Positions 34,536 to 46,099 of a DNA stretch of 64,000 nucleotides are shown here, in pieces (the first letter of the stretch is position 1; each line of letters starts with the position of its first letter). The translations under genes were made by a program, and so were the position numbers. Source of the stretch: Selaginella moellendorffii (taxonomy: Eukaryota > Streptophyta > Lycopodiopsida > Selaginellales > Selaginellaceae); the NCBI RefSeq assembly GCF_000143415.4, contig NW_003314292.1, positions 1,748,982 through 1,812,981 of the forward strand, read 5' to 3'. The notes beneath the pieces were generated by a model. The model did not search any database. It was not told the origin of the DNA and saw nothing but the letters and a program-made list of their open reading frames with translations.

Positions 34536-34965
34536 AGCCGCGCCGCGATCGTGAGAGAGAGATCCAAGAGAAAGGTCGAAGCGAGAAATCTAGAAACCCT
34601 GGCGCCTATCTATCCAACGCTGCTGGATTGCTCGATCTCTCGTTCTTCCTAGGCCTTTATATTCTCGCGGCGAATATGCCTGCCTTAAAAAAAGCATCAA
34701 AATCTATGCTCCCACTTCTCTTTGACGATGCCGATTAGCGTAAGCAGCACGGCTTAGACGATCTAGTCAGCGTATCTTTGACCAAGCTATGTGAGTTCGT
34801 GTGTTTTTTTCCCTCGCATTGTGTGTGCTCGTTCTTCCTCGCGATCGCTTGCCCTAAAGTCTCGCCCTTTCTCTGCAGGGTAGCTCCTCTCTCTCGCAAT
34901 CTCTCCCCGATCTCTCTTCTCCGGCGCTCGATCGATCGATTTCCTGGGATTTCCTTCGCGGCGCG
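34536..34965. promoter_or_regulatory. Shared upstream region of the unknown paralogue pair
   Basis: 430 bp lie between divergent starts. A TATA-like TATATTC (about 34658) lies on the left side; a pyrimidine-rich leader runs to the right start. No telo-box was seen. Confidence 0.45.
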
Positions 34966-35607
34966 ATGCGGTGGCTCCGATTCTACGTGGACGAGGAGGA
35001 GAAGCAGCGGCTCCGGGAGGAGGCGCGCAAGAAGAAGCGGCGTAGCGGCAGCAAGAAGAAGGCCAAGCCCCGGGAATCGGCGGTGATGGAGTCGCTGGGC
35101 ATCCCTCTGGCGACCCGGGATTCCTGGAGCTGCTACGTCCGCCAGATGGTAATCGCGGCCTACCTCCGCGCCAAGGCGGCGCTCGAGCCCGGCGACGATG
35201 GCGAGCACGAGAGCGAGGACGACGATGCTCCGCCGCGGCCCATGGAGATCATTCCCATGCTCTGCCCGCCGGCCAAGCGCCCCTTGCTGGATGACGCGCA
35301 CTTCAAGAAGCTCACGGCGCGGACGCTGCTCGGCGACGAGGGGCTGGGGCCGATCGTGGATTTGCAGCGGCGGACCGAGGATGGCGCCGTGATCGAGCCG
35401 GAGCTGGTGGTCCGGACGGCCGCCATGCTCAAGAAGCTGCGCAAGTTCTTCCCGGATTCTCGCGACAAGGTCAAGGACACGCCCTACGACGACGATGATT
35501 TCGCGATGTACAATGTGTCGAGGGCGCTCGAGGACGTGACCAACGATTTCCTGGAGGCGGCCAAGCTCGGGTACGTGGGCGCCAAGCTCGTCTACGAGCT
35601 GGATTAG
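34966..35607 (+). CDS. Uncharacterised protein, paralogue of the gene at 33906
   Basis: This is a single exon of 213 residues. It has a basic stretch (KKKRRSGSKKKAK, about residues 23-35), the shared block DSWSCYVRQMVIAAYL (about 52-67), an acidic loop (DDGEHESEDDD), LGPIVDLQRRTEDGAVIEPEL and LKKLRKFFP (about 156-164). Codon choice is very GC-rich, unlike the AT-rich sequence that follows, and similar to the partner gene. An inverted duplication of one ancestral gene is the simplest reading. The function is unknown; no catalytic motif, signal peptide or membrane segment is visible. Confidence 0.82.
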   Translation: MRWLRFYVDEEEKQRLREEARKKKRRSGSKKKAKPRESAVMESLGIPLATRDSWSCYVRQMVIAAYLRAKAALEPGDDGEHESEDDDAPPRPMEIIPMLCPPAKRPLLDDAHFKKLTARTLLGDEGLGPIVDLQRRTEDGAVIEPELVVRTAAMLKKLRKFFPDSRDKVKDTPYDDDDFAMYNVSRALEDVTNDFLEAAKLGYVGAKLVYELD

Positions 35608-35699
35608 GGTTCTTCTTTCCTGGCCTTTCTTTTTCGCTTCTTGTAAGATTTCTTGTGCGACTCTACTTACGATGGATCGTTTAATATAATTCGATTTTT

Positions 35700-36600
35700 G
35701 GCAACGAACCGAGAGCCCTAAACCTCTAACTATAAATAGTTAACAGTGGTAATTTTATAAATATTATTTTATTTATTGCTTTCCTAAAAGATATTTTAAC
35801 TTTTAATAATTAAAGAAGAAAAAGTGCTATGCATAAAGGAGAAGTTAATATAAAATTATATTACTAGTACTTCATAAATAAATAAAACTGCTTTTAAACT
35901 TTCTTTTATTTTTTTATAATTATTATTTTTTATTCATATAAAATCATGTATATAGTCTAATTTAGTCACAATTTTATATTTTTATTAAACATTAAACCAA
36001 CAAATATTGGAATTTTAATACAATGGTTTCCTTATCATATTTGGTGAAAACAATGAAATTTTTATTAGTATTAAAAAATGAACTGTATGGTTATAAATTT
36101 TGCTTAAAATAAATAATGAATTAAAAGAGAAAAGACCCATAAGTAATAGTATATTCTTTAAAATTGTTTTAATTAAGTATCATTGAGTTTAAATAATATT
36201 AAACATCCTAGAAAGTTTAAATTCAGAAATCTATATTTGGTATCTAGTTCCAACTCTACTAGTTAGTTATATCACACCACTAGTTTAATTTAGGTAGGCT
36301 AGGCACCAAGAAAGTATGGTAAATTGTAAGCAATTAAAGAGACCAATTTGAAAAACAAAATCTATTATTATTTAAATATTAAAATAAAGGAATAATAAAT
36401 AAAATTGCACAATCTTTCCCTCTTTAACAATATTATCTATAATTATATTTATAACTATTTAGCACATTAAATAACATATACTATAGTATTCTTAATTTAT
36501 TTTATTTAAAATAAAATATAAAACCCCAAACCAAACCAAGTGTTGTTATTAATTAAGCATAATAAATTTTTCAAATAAATATTTTAATCTTTAAATATTT
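35700..36600. other. AT-rich spacer
   Basis: About 900 bp of roughly 75-80% AT sequence with no coding pattern. The composition changes sharply right after the 34966 gene. Confidence 0.7.
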
Positions 36601-36605
36601 CTTAA

Positions 36606-37025
36606 TTAGAAATTCTGATCATATGCCTTTTTAGGCAAAGACCATTCAAAATATTTTGTTGTGTAAGTTTGAAAAATACCATATCCAAAAATATAATATT
36701 CTATATTTTTAGCTTCTTCATAATCACTATTACTATCTTGAACATAAGCAGAAAAATCTCTTGATTTTCCTATAAAAGGCCCATCATTTACTTTAAATTG
36801 ACACCAAAACTGAGTTCTACCAAACCAACGTGTTCCAAATTTAAATGAAAATTTCTTTCTATCTTTAAGAGTAAATGGACCTATTTTATCATCATTTGAT
36901 TCACATGATGCATCAATAGACGCACCTATTCTATTAATAACATGAAGTTCTATTGAAGAACACAAAAAAATTGATGAATATAAAATGATATAAAACATAA
37001 ATAATTTCAATTTTATACACATCAT
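36606..37025 (-). CDS. S1-family secreted protein (self-incompatibility protein S1 homologue)
   Basis: This is a single exon of 139 residues. Residues 1-24 form a signal peptide (FMFYIILYSSIFLCSS). The mature part fits the plant S1/SPH pattern: HVINRIG start, ASCESNDDKIG with the first cysteine, a basic loop, then RTQFWCQFK with the second cysteine and a FEWSLP end. Members are small secreted beta-rich proteins, known first as poppy stigma S-determinants. The gene has the same extreme AT content as its surroundings, unlike other genes here. The intact frame over 420 bp in such AT-rich DNA, with the two cysteines placed as in the family, supports a real gene; expression is unproven. Confidence 0.75.
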   Translation of the reverse strand: MMCIKLKLFMFYIILYSSIFLCSSIELHVINRIGASIDASCESNDDKIGPFTLKDRKKFSFKFGTRWFGRTQFWCQFKVNDGPFIGKSRDFSAYVQDSNSDYEEAKNIEYYIFGYGIFQTYTTKYFEWSLPKKAYDQNF

Positions 37026-37131
37026 AAAACAAAAAATGTATATAACTTATACTTAAATTTAAAGTTTATTTATATTAGTTTTATTTATTATTTATTTATT
37101 TATTTTTGTCATATATAACATATATAACAGC

Positions 37132-37299
37132 TATGAGGTCCAAGTGTATAGCTATGACTACTTATATTAGCGTAGTGGGATTTTTGTAGGTGTTAGATTG
37201 GTTTCAATCCAAACCACTCGTTTGTGTATATAAGTTAAGATTTTTGGACTAATTGATATGCATATTTTCTGTATTCTTTTTTCATATTTCATGCACTCA
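37132..37299 (+). repeat. 5' LTR of element C
   Basis: It begins TATGAGGTCC (TGTGAGG in element B) and ends ATGCACTCA(C) before ATTGGTGG, the same internal junction as in element B. Confidence 0.87.
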
Positions 37300-39364
37300 C
37301 ATTGGTGGAAATAAGAGCAACTATAACGCACACTATTTCTCTACCCTTAAGCCAATTGAAAAAGAGGCAATTATTTGATAAAAGAGCCCTTAATAGCTAT
37401 TTTATCCCTATTTATCCTTCAAAGTTTCAATTGACTTATTGCCTATTGATTAATAACTTGTACTAAGCTTAGGGGAATTAGCACTTCCATTTCTGCACTG
37501 AATCTACCAATCCTTCCATTGTGTATATTAACTATTTCATATGAATTCCATTGTGTAAATTAATTATTCCATATGAGGCAAGTAGTCATCCACCCGTACC
37601 ATAATTTTACGGTGGATACCTTCGTCCATGGATGCTCCACCAATCAAGAGGAAGAACATACTTTACTCAAGGGTATATTATATTTTTAAATAACCACTAA
37701 TCAATGGAAATCGAATCCATACTATTTACTCTAATCACATATTATCTTTCTCCCCTTAAGCCAACTGGAAAAGGGGCAATTATTTTGCCCTTAATGGCTA
37801 TTTTATCCCCTAAAATTTCAAGGATTCATGATGATAATATATCCAAATCTCATCCCATAATCACATGCACTAAAACAATTTTAATTGTCCCTAAGGAGTG
37901 CTAGGATTTAATATTTTTGGTTTAGATCTAGCTTTTACATTGTCTAAATCTCCCTTTTCTTCTAACTTTTTCATTTTTATTTATTTCTTTTTATTCATCT
38001 TCATAGTAGAGTTGCAGCCTCCTCCTCCTTTGACTCTAGAGTAGTAATTGGTGCAATTGCTCGATGTCATGTGGTTGCAACTGAACAATCAGACTCAGTT
38101 AATGATAACATTCATAACATGTGGTACATCTCATCCTGCTTTTGCTACCAATCCTCGCATCCAACCAAAATTCTTCCATGGGAATCTTGGGGATGATGTG
38201 TACCATTGATTTGATCACTTCACAATGATTGCCACATATCATTTTTGGGATGATGTTTGACGTTTACATGAGTTTCCTACATGTCTCCAAGGGATGGCAC
38301 TGCAATGGTATAATACTTTGAGCACAGCCACTCATGAGAATTAAAGTATTCTTTCAAACATCTTCAAATGTGCATTTGGACATGCTAACAATTGTGGAAG
38401 GACCTTGCACGAATAAGTCAATGACCCTTATATCTTTCTTTCATGAGTATCATCAAGGGTTCACTTAGCATTAATTCATCTATTGATTACTTTCCAAGCT
38501 CATTTTTATAACAAAAGTTCTCATATTATTCTCTATGTGTTAGTTTATATAGATTCGAGTTTAGCTTCTATTGCTTTACATTGCCATCTACATTAATGTC
38601 ATGTGGTAGAGGCAATTTTCATTCTTTACCATGCACACGTATGTACATAGGATGAGGTAAACCTAATTGTGTATGTAGATGATCTTGAGCTTGAGTTGCA
38701 AACATTGTGGATAGTGCTGAGTCAAACTTTTTACCTTATCCTTGATATAGACTGGTTGTGGCACAATCATGCCAAGTATGACTTTGAAGTTTTTCCCTCT
38801 TATGTCATACTTCTTTATATTTCTTCTATTCCTCTCACTTTTGTACTTCTTCATCCTTTTACTTCCATCATTTTTGTCTCCTTATTACTTCATCTTATAT
38901 TTCCATTTTATTCCTCTCTGCCCATTTCCAATCCTTTCAATAGTTTTTGTATTGCATTAGGTGATTGGCTTATAAAAGAGTATGCCAATCTCTTTGAATT
39001 TGACTTGTCGTTTAGGGCCAAGATTGCAACACATCATCCTATTCTAACTAGGGATGCTCGTCTAATCAAGGTTTTAGTTTGTTATCGATCACTCAAAGGA
39101 ATCAAGATTTTATATGCAAACGTCAAGGAGATGTTAAAAAAGGGTGTTATCCAAAAGTTGTAGAGTCCTTGGGCATATAAACCTCATTTTGTGACAAAGC
39201 TTGATGGAAGTATTTGTTTTTGCATCAATTATTATTCATTAAACAAAGTGATTATCCTGAATATGTACCTTCTTCCTCACACTATTGATCTCTTGGATTG
39301 TCTAGGGAGAAGTTGTTGGTTCACCAAGTTAAATTTTGCCTCTAGGTACTGACAAGTACCAATG

Positions 39365-40987
39365 TGTGAGACACAAAATCCCTAGGCCCCAAAGTGGAGC
39401 CGGAAGGGCGCCACATGGTAGTGGCCGAAGCGAGAGCCAAACAAGCGTAACACGTTGGACCAAAAGCTCCGACTTGAAAAGTCAAGAGCGGGAGTGGAAC
39501 TCCCAACGAAGTGCTCGAGGAACAAGCACGAAGCGAGCAAAAGGCAAGGCTCCAAAAAGGGACCCAAAAGGACCAACACATGACACGTGGGAGTGTCCGA
39601 GATGGACCCGAGATGGAGTCCGAGATGGATTCCGAGATGGACCCGAGATGGAGTCCGAGATGGAGTCCGAGATGGAGTCCGAGGTGGACCCGAGATGGAC
39701 CCGAAATGGAGTCCGAGATGGAGTCCGAGATGGAGTCCGAGATGGACCCGAGATGGACCCGAGATGGAGTCCGAGATGGAGTCCGAGATGGAGTCCGAGA
39801 TGGAGTCCGAAGTCGAGACCGAGACCGGAACCGAGACCGGGACCGAGACCGAGACCGAGACCGAGATCAGGACCGAGACCGAGACCGAGGCCGAGGCCAA
39901 GACCGAGCCCGAGCCCGAGTCCGAGTCCGAATCCGAGTCCGAGTCCGAGTCCGAGTCCGAGTTCGAGTCCGAGTCCGAGTCCGAAGCCTGAGAGGGTGAA
40001 AGCCCAAAGCGTTCATCTCCCAGACCCAGGGGGGTTTGGTGAGCTCCAAAAGTATAGTAGGGGGAGGACTGCAGTGGAGCCAGTTTGGCCAGGAAAGGCC
40101 AGTTTGGCCCAGGAAGGCCAGACCCAGTGTTGGGTGATGAGCTGCCCACTAGGAAGTCCAAGACTAGAGTGAACACAGACCGACAAGCGGGGTAGCTTGG
40201 TGAAGTGTTCAAGAGCCGGCTCTAGTTCCCCCGGGAGATCGATTGGCCGATGCTCCCAGTCCAAGTGTGGGTGGCACTACCTACTTGGATACCAGGCGTG
40301 GCTCAACGGAACCTCGCTCTAAGCCCATGGCTAGAGCACCTAAAGGCGATAGGTGGGGAGGGTACCCAGGTGGCTCGCGTAAGGCCACGGTGTTCCGAAA
40401 TGTTGTCCCAAAGGCCCAGACTGTGGAAAGGAAGAGGAGTAGTCCTCTGGGGTAGTGACCAAGGACACAGTCATATGGTGAGGAAGTCCCAGAGGACCGT
40501 GGGACTTAGGGGTCGGGCCAGTGGGCCTCGATCCAGTGGCAGTGTTGGCAAACACGGCCAGGGGCAGAAAGGGACTTGGTAGGAACTGACAAAGGGACTT
40601 TGGGGAAGGCAATTCCCCAGGTCTGTGGGCATCCTAAGGATGCTAAGGAGTGGATCTAGGATGACCCCTCGTGGACACATGGCCCAGTCTTGGAGAGACG
40701 AGGTGGTGATGTAAGTGGTGTTGAACCGCTAGTGCAGCAAAGGTGAATGGGCATGGCCTTAGCGTAACGGGCCGAGATGTCAGTGGTACCTTTGGGTGTC
40801 GGTCTCAGGACTGGACACGTGGAGCACTTGGACCAGGTGCAAGTGTGGAGTGGCATGGATGCCATTCTTGGGGCTAGCAAGTCCCAAGTCCTGAATTGGA
40901 CTAATGGAGGTTGTGAATGAGACTCCTCCAAATGGTCGGAGGTGTGGTTAAGTGACTAAAGTAGAATGGAAAATTTAGTCGCTTACA
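39365..40987. mobile_element. 1.6-kb LTR-like insertion nested in element C (solo LTR or similar)
   Basis: The RT frame of element C is interrupted between GTACCAATG and CAATGGCTG. CAATG occurs on both sides (39360-39364 and 40988-40992), a perfect 5-bp target duplication. The inserted 1623 bp begins TGTGAGACAC and ends GTCGCTTACA, so it has TG...CA ends as an LTR does, no coding domain, and much higher GC than its host. Blocks of it (40263-40420) match the minus strand of 54080-54230. The best explanation is a solo LTR of a different Ty3 family. The long open frames across it come from the tandem array. Confidence 0.82.
39595..39990. repeat. 12-bp then 6-bp tandem array inside the nested insertion
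   Basis: From 39595 to about 39815 the unit is a 12-mer built on CCGAGATGGAGT/CCGAGATGGACC. From about 39816 to 39990 it shortens to hexamers CCGAGA and CCGAGT. Units lack stops in all three plus frames, giving false repeat proteins (RDGV, EMES, RWSP). A degenerate version lies on the other strand at 54270-54380. Confidence 0.92.
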
Positions 40988-41757
40988 CAATGGCTGAAGA
41001 AGATATTCCTAATACTACTTTTTGTATACTATTTGGTTTGTCTTAGTTCTTGGTGATATTATTTGGTTTGAATAATGCTTTAGCAACTTTCCATAGATGA
41101 TAGATGAAGTTCTTTACGATATACCAAAGGTGACTAATAATTCAATATGACGTTATTCGGTATATATGTAACTGCATTTGGTGCCAAACTCATAATACTC
41201 TCCCTCGTGTTGTGGAAGGACAATTGAAGTCAATTACAATTTCCCGTTCATTTGAGTTGGTGGTGTTTGATTTAATAAGACCTTTTCCACTATCGACTAT
41301 TAGTAACAAGTATGTTATTATTGCTTTTAACTACTTGACTCCTTGAGTGGAAGTTGGTGCTCTTGCTAGTGCGTCTGCAACTCTTATTAGGTACTTCCTT
41401 TTCAATCGAGTGGTATTTCAACATTCTTGTCTGGAGTGAATTCTTTCAGATAATGGTCTTGCATTTATAATTGAGGCATTTCATGTTTTGATATTTTGGT
41501 TGAGGATATGCTACACTTTCATAAATGTTTATCATCCATAGTGAGATAGTTGAGTGGAATGGCTCGTTTATACCTTCAAAGGGATAATTGTGAAGTACAT
41601 GAACTTTCAACATTTGGATTAGTACTTCGTACAAAGGGATCATGAACAACTGCCACCACCTATAGATGCACTGATGTCCTCTTGATATTCCTCCAGATCC
41701 CAACCTATCCAAAAAAGAACCCTAACGGTCTTCCATCATTCTAAGAGGAGGGGATGA

Positions 41758-41930
41758 TATGAGGTTCAAGTGTACAACTACAATGTTATATACTAATATT
41801 AGCGTAGTGGGATTTTGATAGCCGTTGGATTGATTTCAATTCAGACCACTCACTCATGTATATAAGCTAGGGTTTTTGGGCTAATTAATATGCATATTTC
41901 TGTATTCTCTTTCCTATTTCATACACTCAC
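41758..41930 (+). repeat. 3' LTR of element C
   Basis: It begins TATGAGGTTC after a purine-rich tract and ends ATACACTCAC. It shares the long conserved GCGTAGTGGGATTTT segment and the TATATAAGCT stretch (probable TATA box) with the other three LTRs. Confidence 0.87.
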
Positions 41931-41939
41931 ACACCACAC

Positions 41940-43230
41940 TTTTAGTAACGGCATAAATCTCAAAAACTTTGAATAATGAACCAAATGAATATAGATTATA
42001 TGTTGTTAATTATATGAGGCATGGAAAACTTGAGGATGAATATAAAATAACCACAAATGTTTTATATTAAGATGTTTATTTTATATTAATAATTATATGT
42101 TTCTATAATGCTTATATTAAAATTATAACTAAGATTATCTTAATTAATAAAGTTTAGTCTTATTTATATCTACATAGATATAATACAGGTTATAGAAACC
42201 TCACAAATTTATCAAAAAATTTCATTCAAAGATATTTTGTGAATTTTATCACTTTATATTATATAATAGCAAAGAAAACTTAGTATACATATCAAGTGTC
42301 ATAAGCTTATAAGCTTGTGCCAATTCATATGTATACTCTATTTTATTTTTAGCTATTCTATTATGAGGTAATGGTCTTATTTGAAGGATTAAAAAATTAC
42401 AAAATACAACTCTCAAGTTCTTGAAAATGCCACTCATAGGCCCCTTGCCTCCCTGAAACTAGACCCACCCACTAGGTCCTAGGCAAAGTGAAACTTAAGG
42501 TGTTCCTCCACTTGCCTGCCATGATGCGAAGTGATTGTTCAACAGCCTCCAATCTAAAGTAAGAGCCTTAAAATATGCAACTGGTCTATTTGATTCACAA
42601 TTGCAAAGACCTTTAGAACAATTTGCTAATATTAAGGCTGTAGTGAAAACTTGCTAGTTATAATTAAAATGAAGATTCAAATGAGGATTCTAACTAAATT
42701 CATTCCAATCCCAAGGACTTGAAGCATTCTCATACTCTGATACATTTACACTCTGCTGGAGTGATATATAAAATCCCTAGTCAGCCATGAAGCAACTTAT
42801 GGATTGGCCATGTCCAGGAATCCAAGACTGTCTTTGATCAAATGCCAAAGCACAATCTCATCATGTGGAATATACATTTTACTTGCCCAGATGAGACCAC
42901 TTTAATATATGCCTGATCCATGAAAGAACTTCCTCCATGAAATATGAGAGGTTTGGACTTCTTTCTTTTAGGGTTTATTTATTTTATATTATACTAACAT
43001 TTTTTTTCAGCGAATAGTTTAATTGGCTTTTCACTGATTTAGTTTCTTTTATTGCATTTTTGTAACAAGATAGGAAATATATATAAAATAAACCCCACCA
43101 AGTTTATCAAAACTTGTTCAGGTTAAAATTACTTTTATATTTTCCATGAGCTAATTGCTAAATTATATAAAAACATACATTATTTTTTTAAACTAATGTT
43201 ATTCATTAATTATGAAATATATTGATATTA
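41940..43230. other. AT-rich spacer without recognised genes
   Basis: About 1.3 kb of AT-rich sequence between element C and the GRDP gene. Short decayed stretches occur, but no domain was recognised. Confidence 0.6.
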
Positions 43231-43270
43231 TTTGCTGTTAATGAAAGTGTTTATACTTAATGCTTTAGAA

Positions 43271-46050
43271 TTACCCACCACCACCACATCCGCCACCACC
43301 ACCACCTCCACATCCACCACCACCACAGCCACCACCACCTCCACATCCACCACTGCCACAGCCACCACCACCACAACCGCCGCCAGCACTAATACCACAG
43401 CCACCAACATAGGAGAAACCATCATTGTACCTAGAATAGATTTCACCACCAAGACCATCATGGTCGATCTTCACAGCACCTGTTAAACAATGCACTTAGA
43501 ATTTAGACTCGACAAGCATACTCTCATGGCTCACCCCAGTGATCTTGATCTTCTTCCAAAGCCCTTGGTTTTGCCCACGGAGGAATTCCTTTGCCAAGCA
43601 TATCAGACATGGACATGCTTATGGTTGCGGAAAAAAGGAGCACAAGTAGCACATCCTCATTGGGATCAATCTATACACTTAGTTTGCTAGAATGGAAAGA
43701 AAAAATGGAAGAAACTTCACCTCCATGCCACCGGAGCGCCAGTTGATGAGCGCTGTTGCTTTCCCTTGAGGTGCGTCGCTTGTGAATCTCACCATTGTCA
43801 CAAAGCATGCTTCCATTTGGTCCGATGATCCAGGCACAGAAAACTCCAAGTGCCGACCGGGAAGAAGCGCGATCTTATTAATATGAAAATAGAGATAACT
43901 CGGTTAATGATCATGTTCTTCGAACATGACAACTTACTGGACAGTCCTCGGACTTAATCTCCATATTCAAGCTCATTCCTGGTCTCGTGTTCCACTGCTT
44001 GTCAATCGCGTCCTTTTCCACGACTAAAACAATGGCATCGTCCAGAAGAGACCACCTTCGTGAGTCCTTGGATGGTCTCTCGAGCTGCCTTGCAGATCCA
44101 AGAACCTCACCTAGGAAGAATTGAGAAAAAAAGAAGAGTGAAAACTTTGTGATCGTTGTATTACCATCAACGGAGCGGGAGCCTTTGTATGTCCGATGAA
44201 CATTCACGACTTTATCAGTGTCTGCGAGACGTTTACCTCCTTCACGTTTGTATCTAGACAGCAAAGGAGAGATCGAGCGATTCATGTCATCCACAAAAAA
44301 GAAAAGCTTGGCAAACTCACCGGCAACGAATGACGAAACATTCCTTGTTGGCATGATCGAAGACAGTCCTTGTTATCCACACGCCTTGAGAACTAAAACT
44401 CCTGCGAGTGGCTCCATCTTCTCCAGTGTCTTCCACTCTCACGCTTCTCAAGAGATAATTCGCAGTGACCGGAGGAGTAGCGGAGATGTAAACCAGCACC
44501 GACACTTCTCGGTCCTTCTTTGTGTCTTGCATTGGAAACCAGCCGCCAAGCGACTGCGTCTCGGAATCGCTGAGGTTTTTCCACGGAATGACGAGTCGTC
44601 CCAGCGTTTTGGACGTGAACATCCCCTTCTGCCGAGCTGTGATCACAAGCCCCTCGGTGGATAGCTCGGGTGTCATGGACGAAACTACATTCCTCGGCGA
44701 TGAGCCTTCGCGCTTTTCGCTATGGAGCTCAAAACTTGTTTGCTTTAACATGCTGAAAACGAAAGAGACGCTGCCATCCTGCGGTAAACCTTTGGAACCT
44801 CGCACGGAGAGACGAACCTGCGTTTGAACGATCAGTGATTCATATCGAACTTGCAAAAGTTCTGACCATATACCTGGATAGTGTTCCTGGCTTTCAGTGA
44901 AACCTTGGTTCTGCAAGAGAGACTCGCGAGCTTGGTGGGATCATAAGCAATCGTTCCCGAAATCGCTGCTGGTGGCTCCCCTCTATACATGCACCCTGCC
45001 TTCTCGTATGGCAAATCATATAAAGATTCCCACAGAGAAAGAGTTTTTGCGAATCCTTTGTCCAACTTTCCTCCGGGATCTCTGTTACTGTCCGTATCAT
45101 CGTGCTCGAAGATCCTTCCAAATAACCGTGTGAGGTCGCTTCTGTAACTCACAGGATGAAGTTGATGCGTGTGCCATATCAAATCAATGTCGTAAGTGGG
45201 AACTAAGAACACCGATGCTGCGGATGTGTGTCGGAAGACGAGATGGAGAAACGCCTTGTATCGAGCAACCGCAGCGCGTAAGAAGTTCTCGTCAACGTAG
45301 TGCGGCCCGGAAACCTGTTATAGCTATGGCGATGAGTTCCGAGTTTCATAGGTCTAAAAGCAAACCATCACGTACCTGATAGTAAAAATTTTGCTGCCTG
45401 AGAACCGCATCGGCCAAGTTGTAGGAGATGCCACTCGATCTTCCGGAGTACAATGGTCTCGTCAAAGAGATTTTCCCTTCGCCAGAAAGGTCGAGTTCAT
45501 ACGGTTCATCTGGAAAGCTGGAAGTCCAAGCAACCATACTTTGTTGAAGAGCATTCTCGGACTTCTCCAGGCAAGGTGCGTCCACTATTTTTCCAAAAAG
45601 TCTTTTGCAATCCTCGGCATATTGGATCTACTCCAGCGTACAAGTATCAGCAATCTGGTGGAAGTATCCTTTTAAAACTCACTGGATTCAAGCGATGGCA
45701 GTGCCAAATCCATTCGCAGTCAAGTGGTGGAAGGAGTCTTGACGAAGAACTGGCTAGCAATGGAAGACAACAATATTGGTATCTAGTTTTGGGAGAGACA
45801 AAGAAAATTAATCACAAGCTTACAAAGTGTAGAAGATAAACACATCATACCTCTCAATCGCTCTGTTTAAAGCAGGCTCCTCAAAAAGCTTGTAATTCGC
45901 GTGTACCACCGATAGAAACTCCAGGTGAGTTCTCGCAGCCGCTACAACATCCAAAGAGAGTGAAATCTCTTGAGCGCCGGACCATTCGCGATTCACTTGG
46001 GGCGGCGATGCTGCCGTTGGTTTGTGAGTTCGCGAATCGAGAAGAAACGC
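43271..46050 (-). CDS. Glycine-rich domain protein (GRDP, DUF1399); first exon and start not found
   Basis: Exons: 45851 to about 46050, 45683-45782, 45376-45627, 44874-45314, 44321-44817, 44165-44253, 43938-44110, 43721-43873, 43535-43670 and 43271-43479, all phase-consistent. The N-terminal DUF1399 half has the two signature blocks LDCEWIWHCHRLNP and YDIDLIWHTHQLHP. A middle beta-rich region follows (VRLSVRGSKG; LGRLVIPWKNL). The C-terminal exons end in VKIDHDGLGGEIYSRY and a Gly-Cys repeat tail (GGGCGGGGCGSGG). Family members act in abscisic acid and stress responses and auxin-related growth. The first exon has no in-frame ATG after an in-frame stop at 46051-46053, so an upstream exon is missing from this model or the gene is 5'-damaged. 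Confidence 0.85.
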
Positions 46051-46099
46051 TTAAACACAGCAATGCTTCTCATCTCACGAGAAGAAACTTCTCTATAGA

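Larger units (their letters stand above)
37132..41930 (+). mobile_element. Ty3/gypsy retrotransposon C (same family as B), interrupted by another insertion
   Basis: LTRs at 37132-37299 and 41758-41930 match those of element B in opposite orientation. Flanks ACAGC (37127-37131) and ACACC (41931-41935) agree at 4 of 5. The inside order is: gag remnant (about 38100-38400: WDDV, then LQGMALQWYNTL), protease/linker (about 38660-38770), RT start (39000-39359: GVIQKL, SPWAYKP, FTKLNFASRY), a foreign insertion (39365-40987), the rest of RT (40988-41100) and integrase remnants (41140-41600). A purine tract AGAGGAGGGG (about 41743-41752) precedes the 3' LTR. RNase H seems deleted. Stops occur throughout. 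Confidence 0.9.

Noticed and set aside
33855-34652. 265-codon plus-strand frame opposite the 33906 gene, and similar frames opposite 34966
   Set aside because: They are antisense shadows. The homology between the minus gene and its divergent partner shows which strands code.
39336-40212. Large repeat proteins (RDGV, EMES, RWSP, SDSDS types) on both strands
   Set aside because: All arise from the 12-bp and 6-bp tandem array inside an LTR-like insertion; a stop-free repeat unit yields open frames in every phase.
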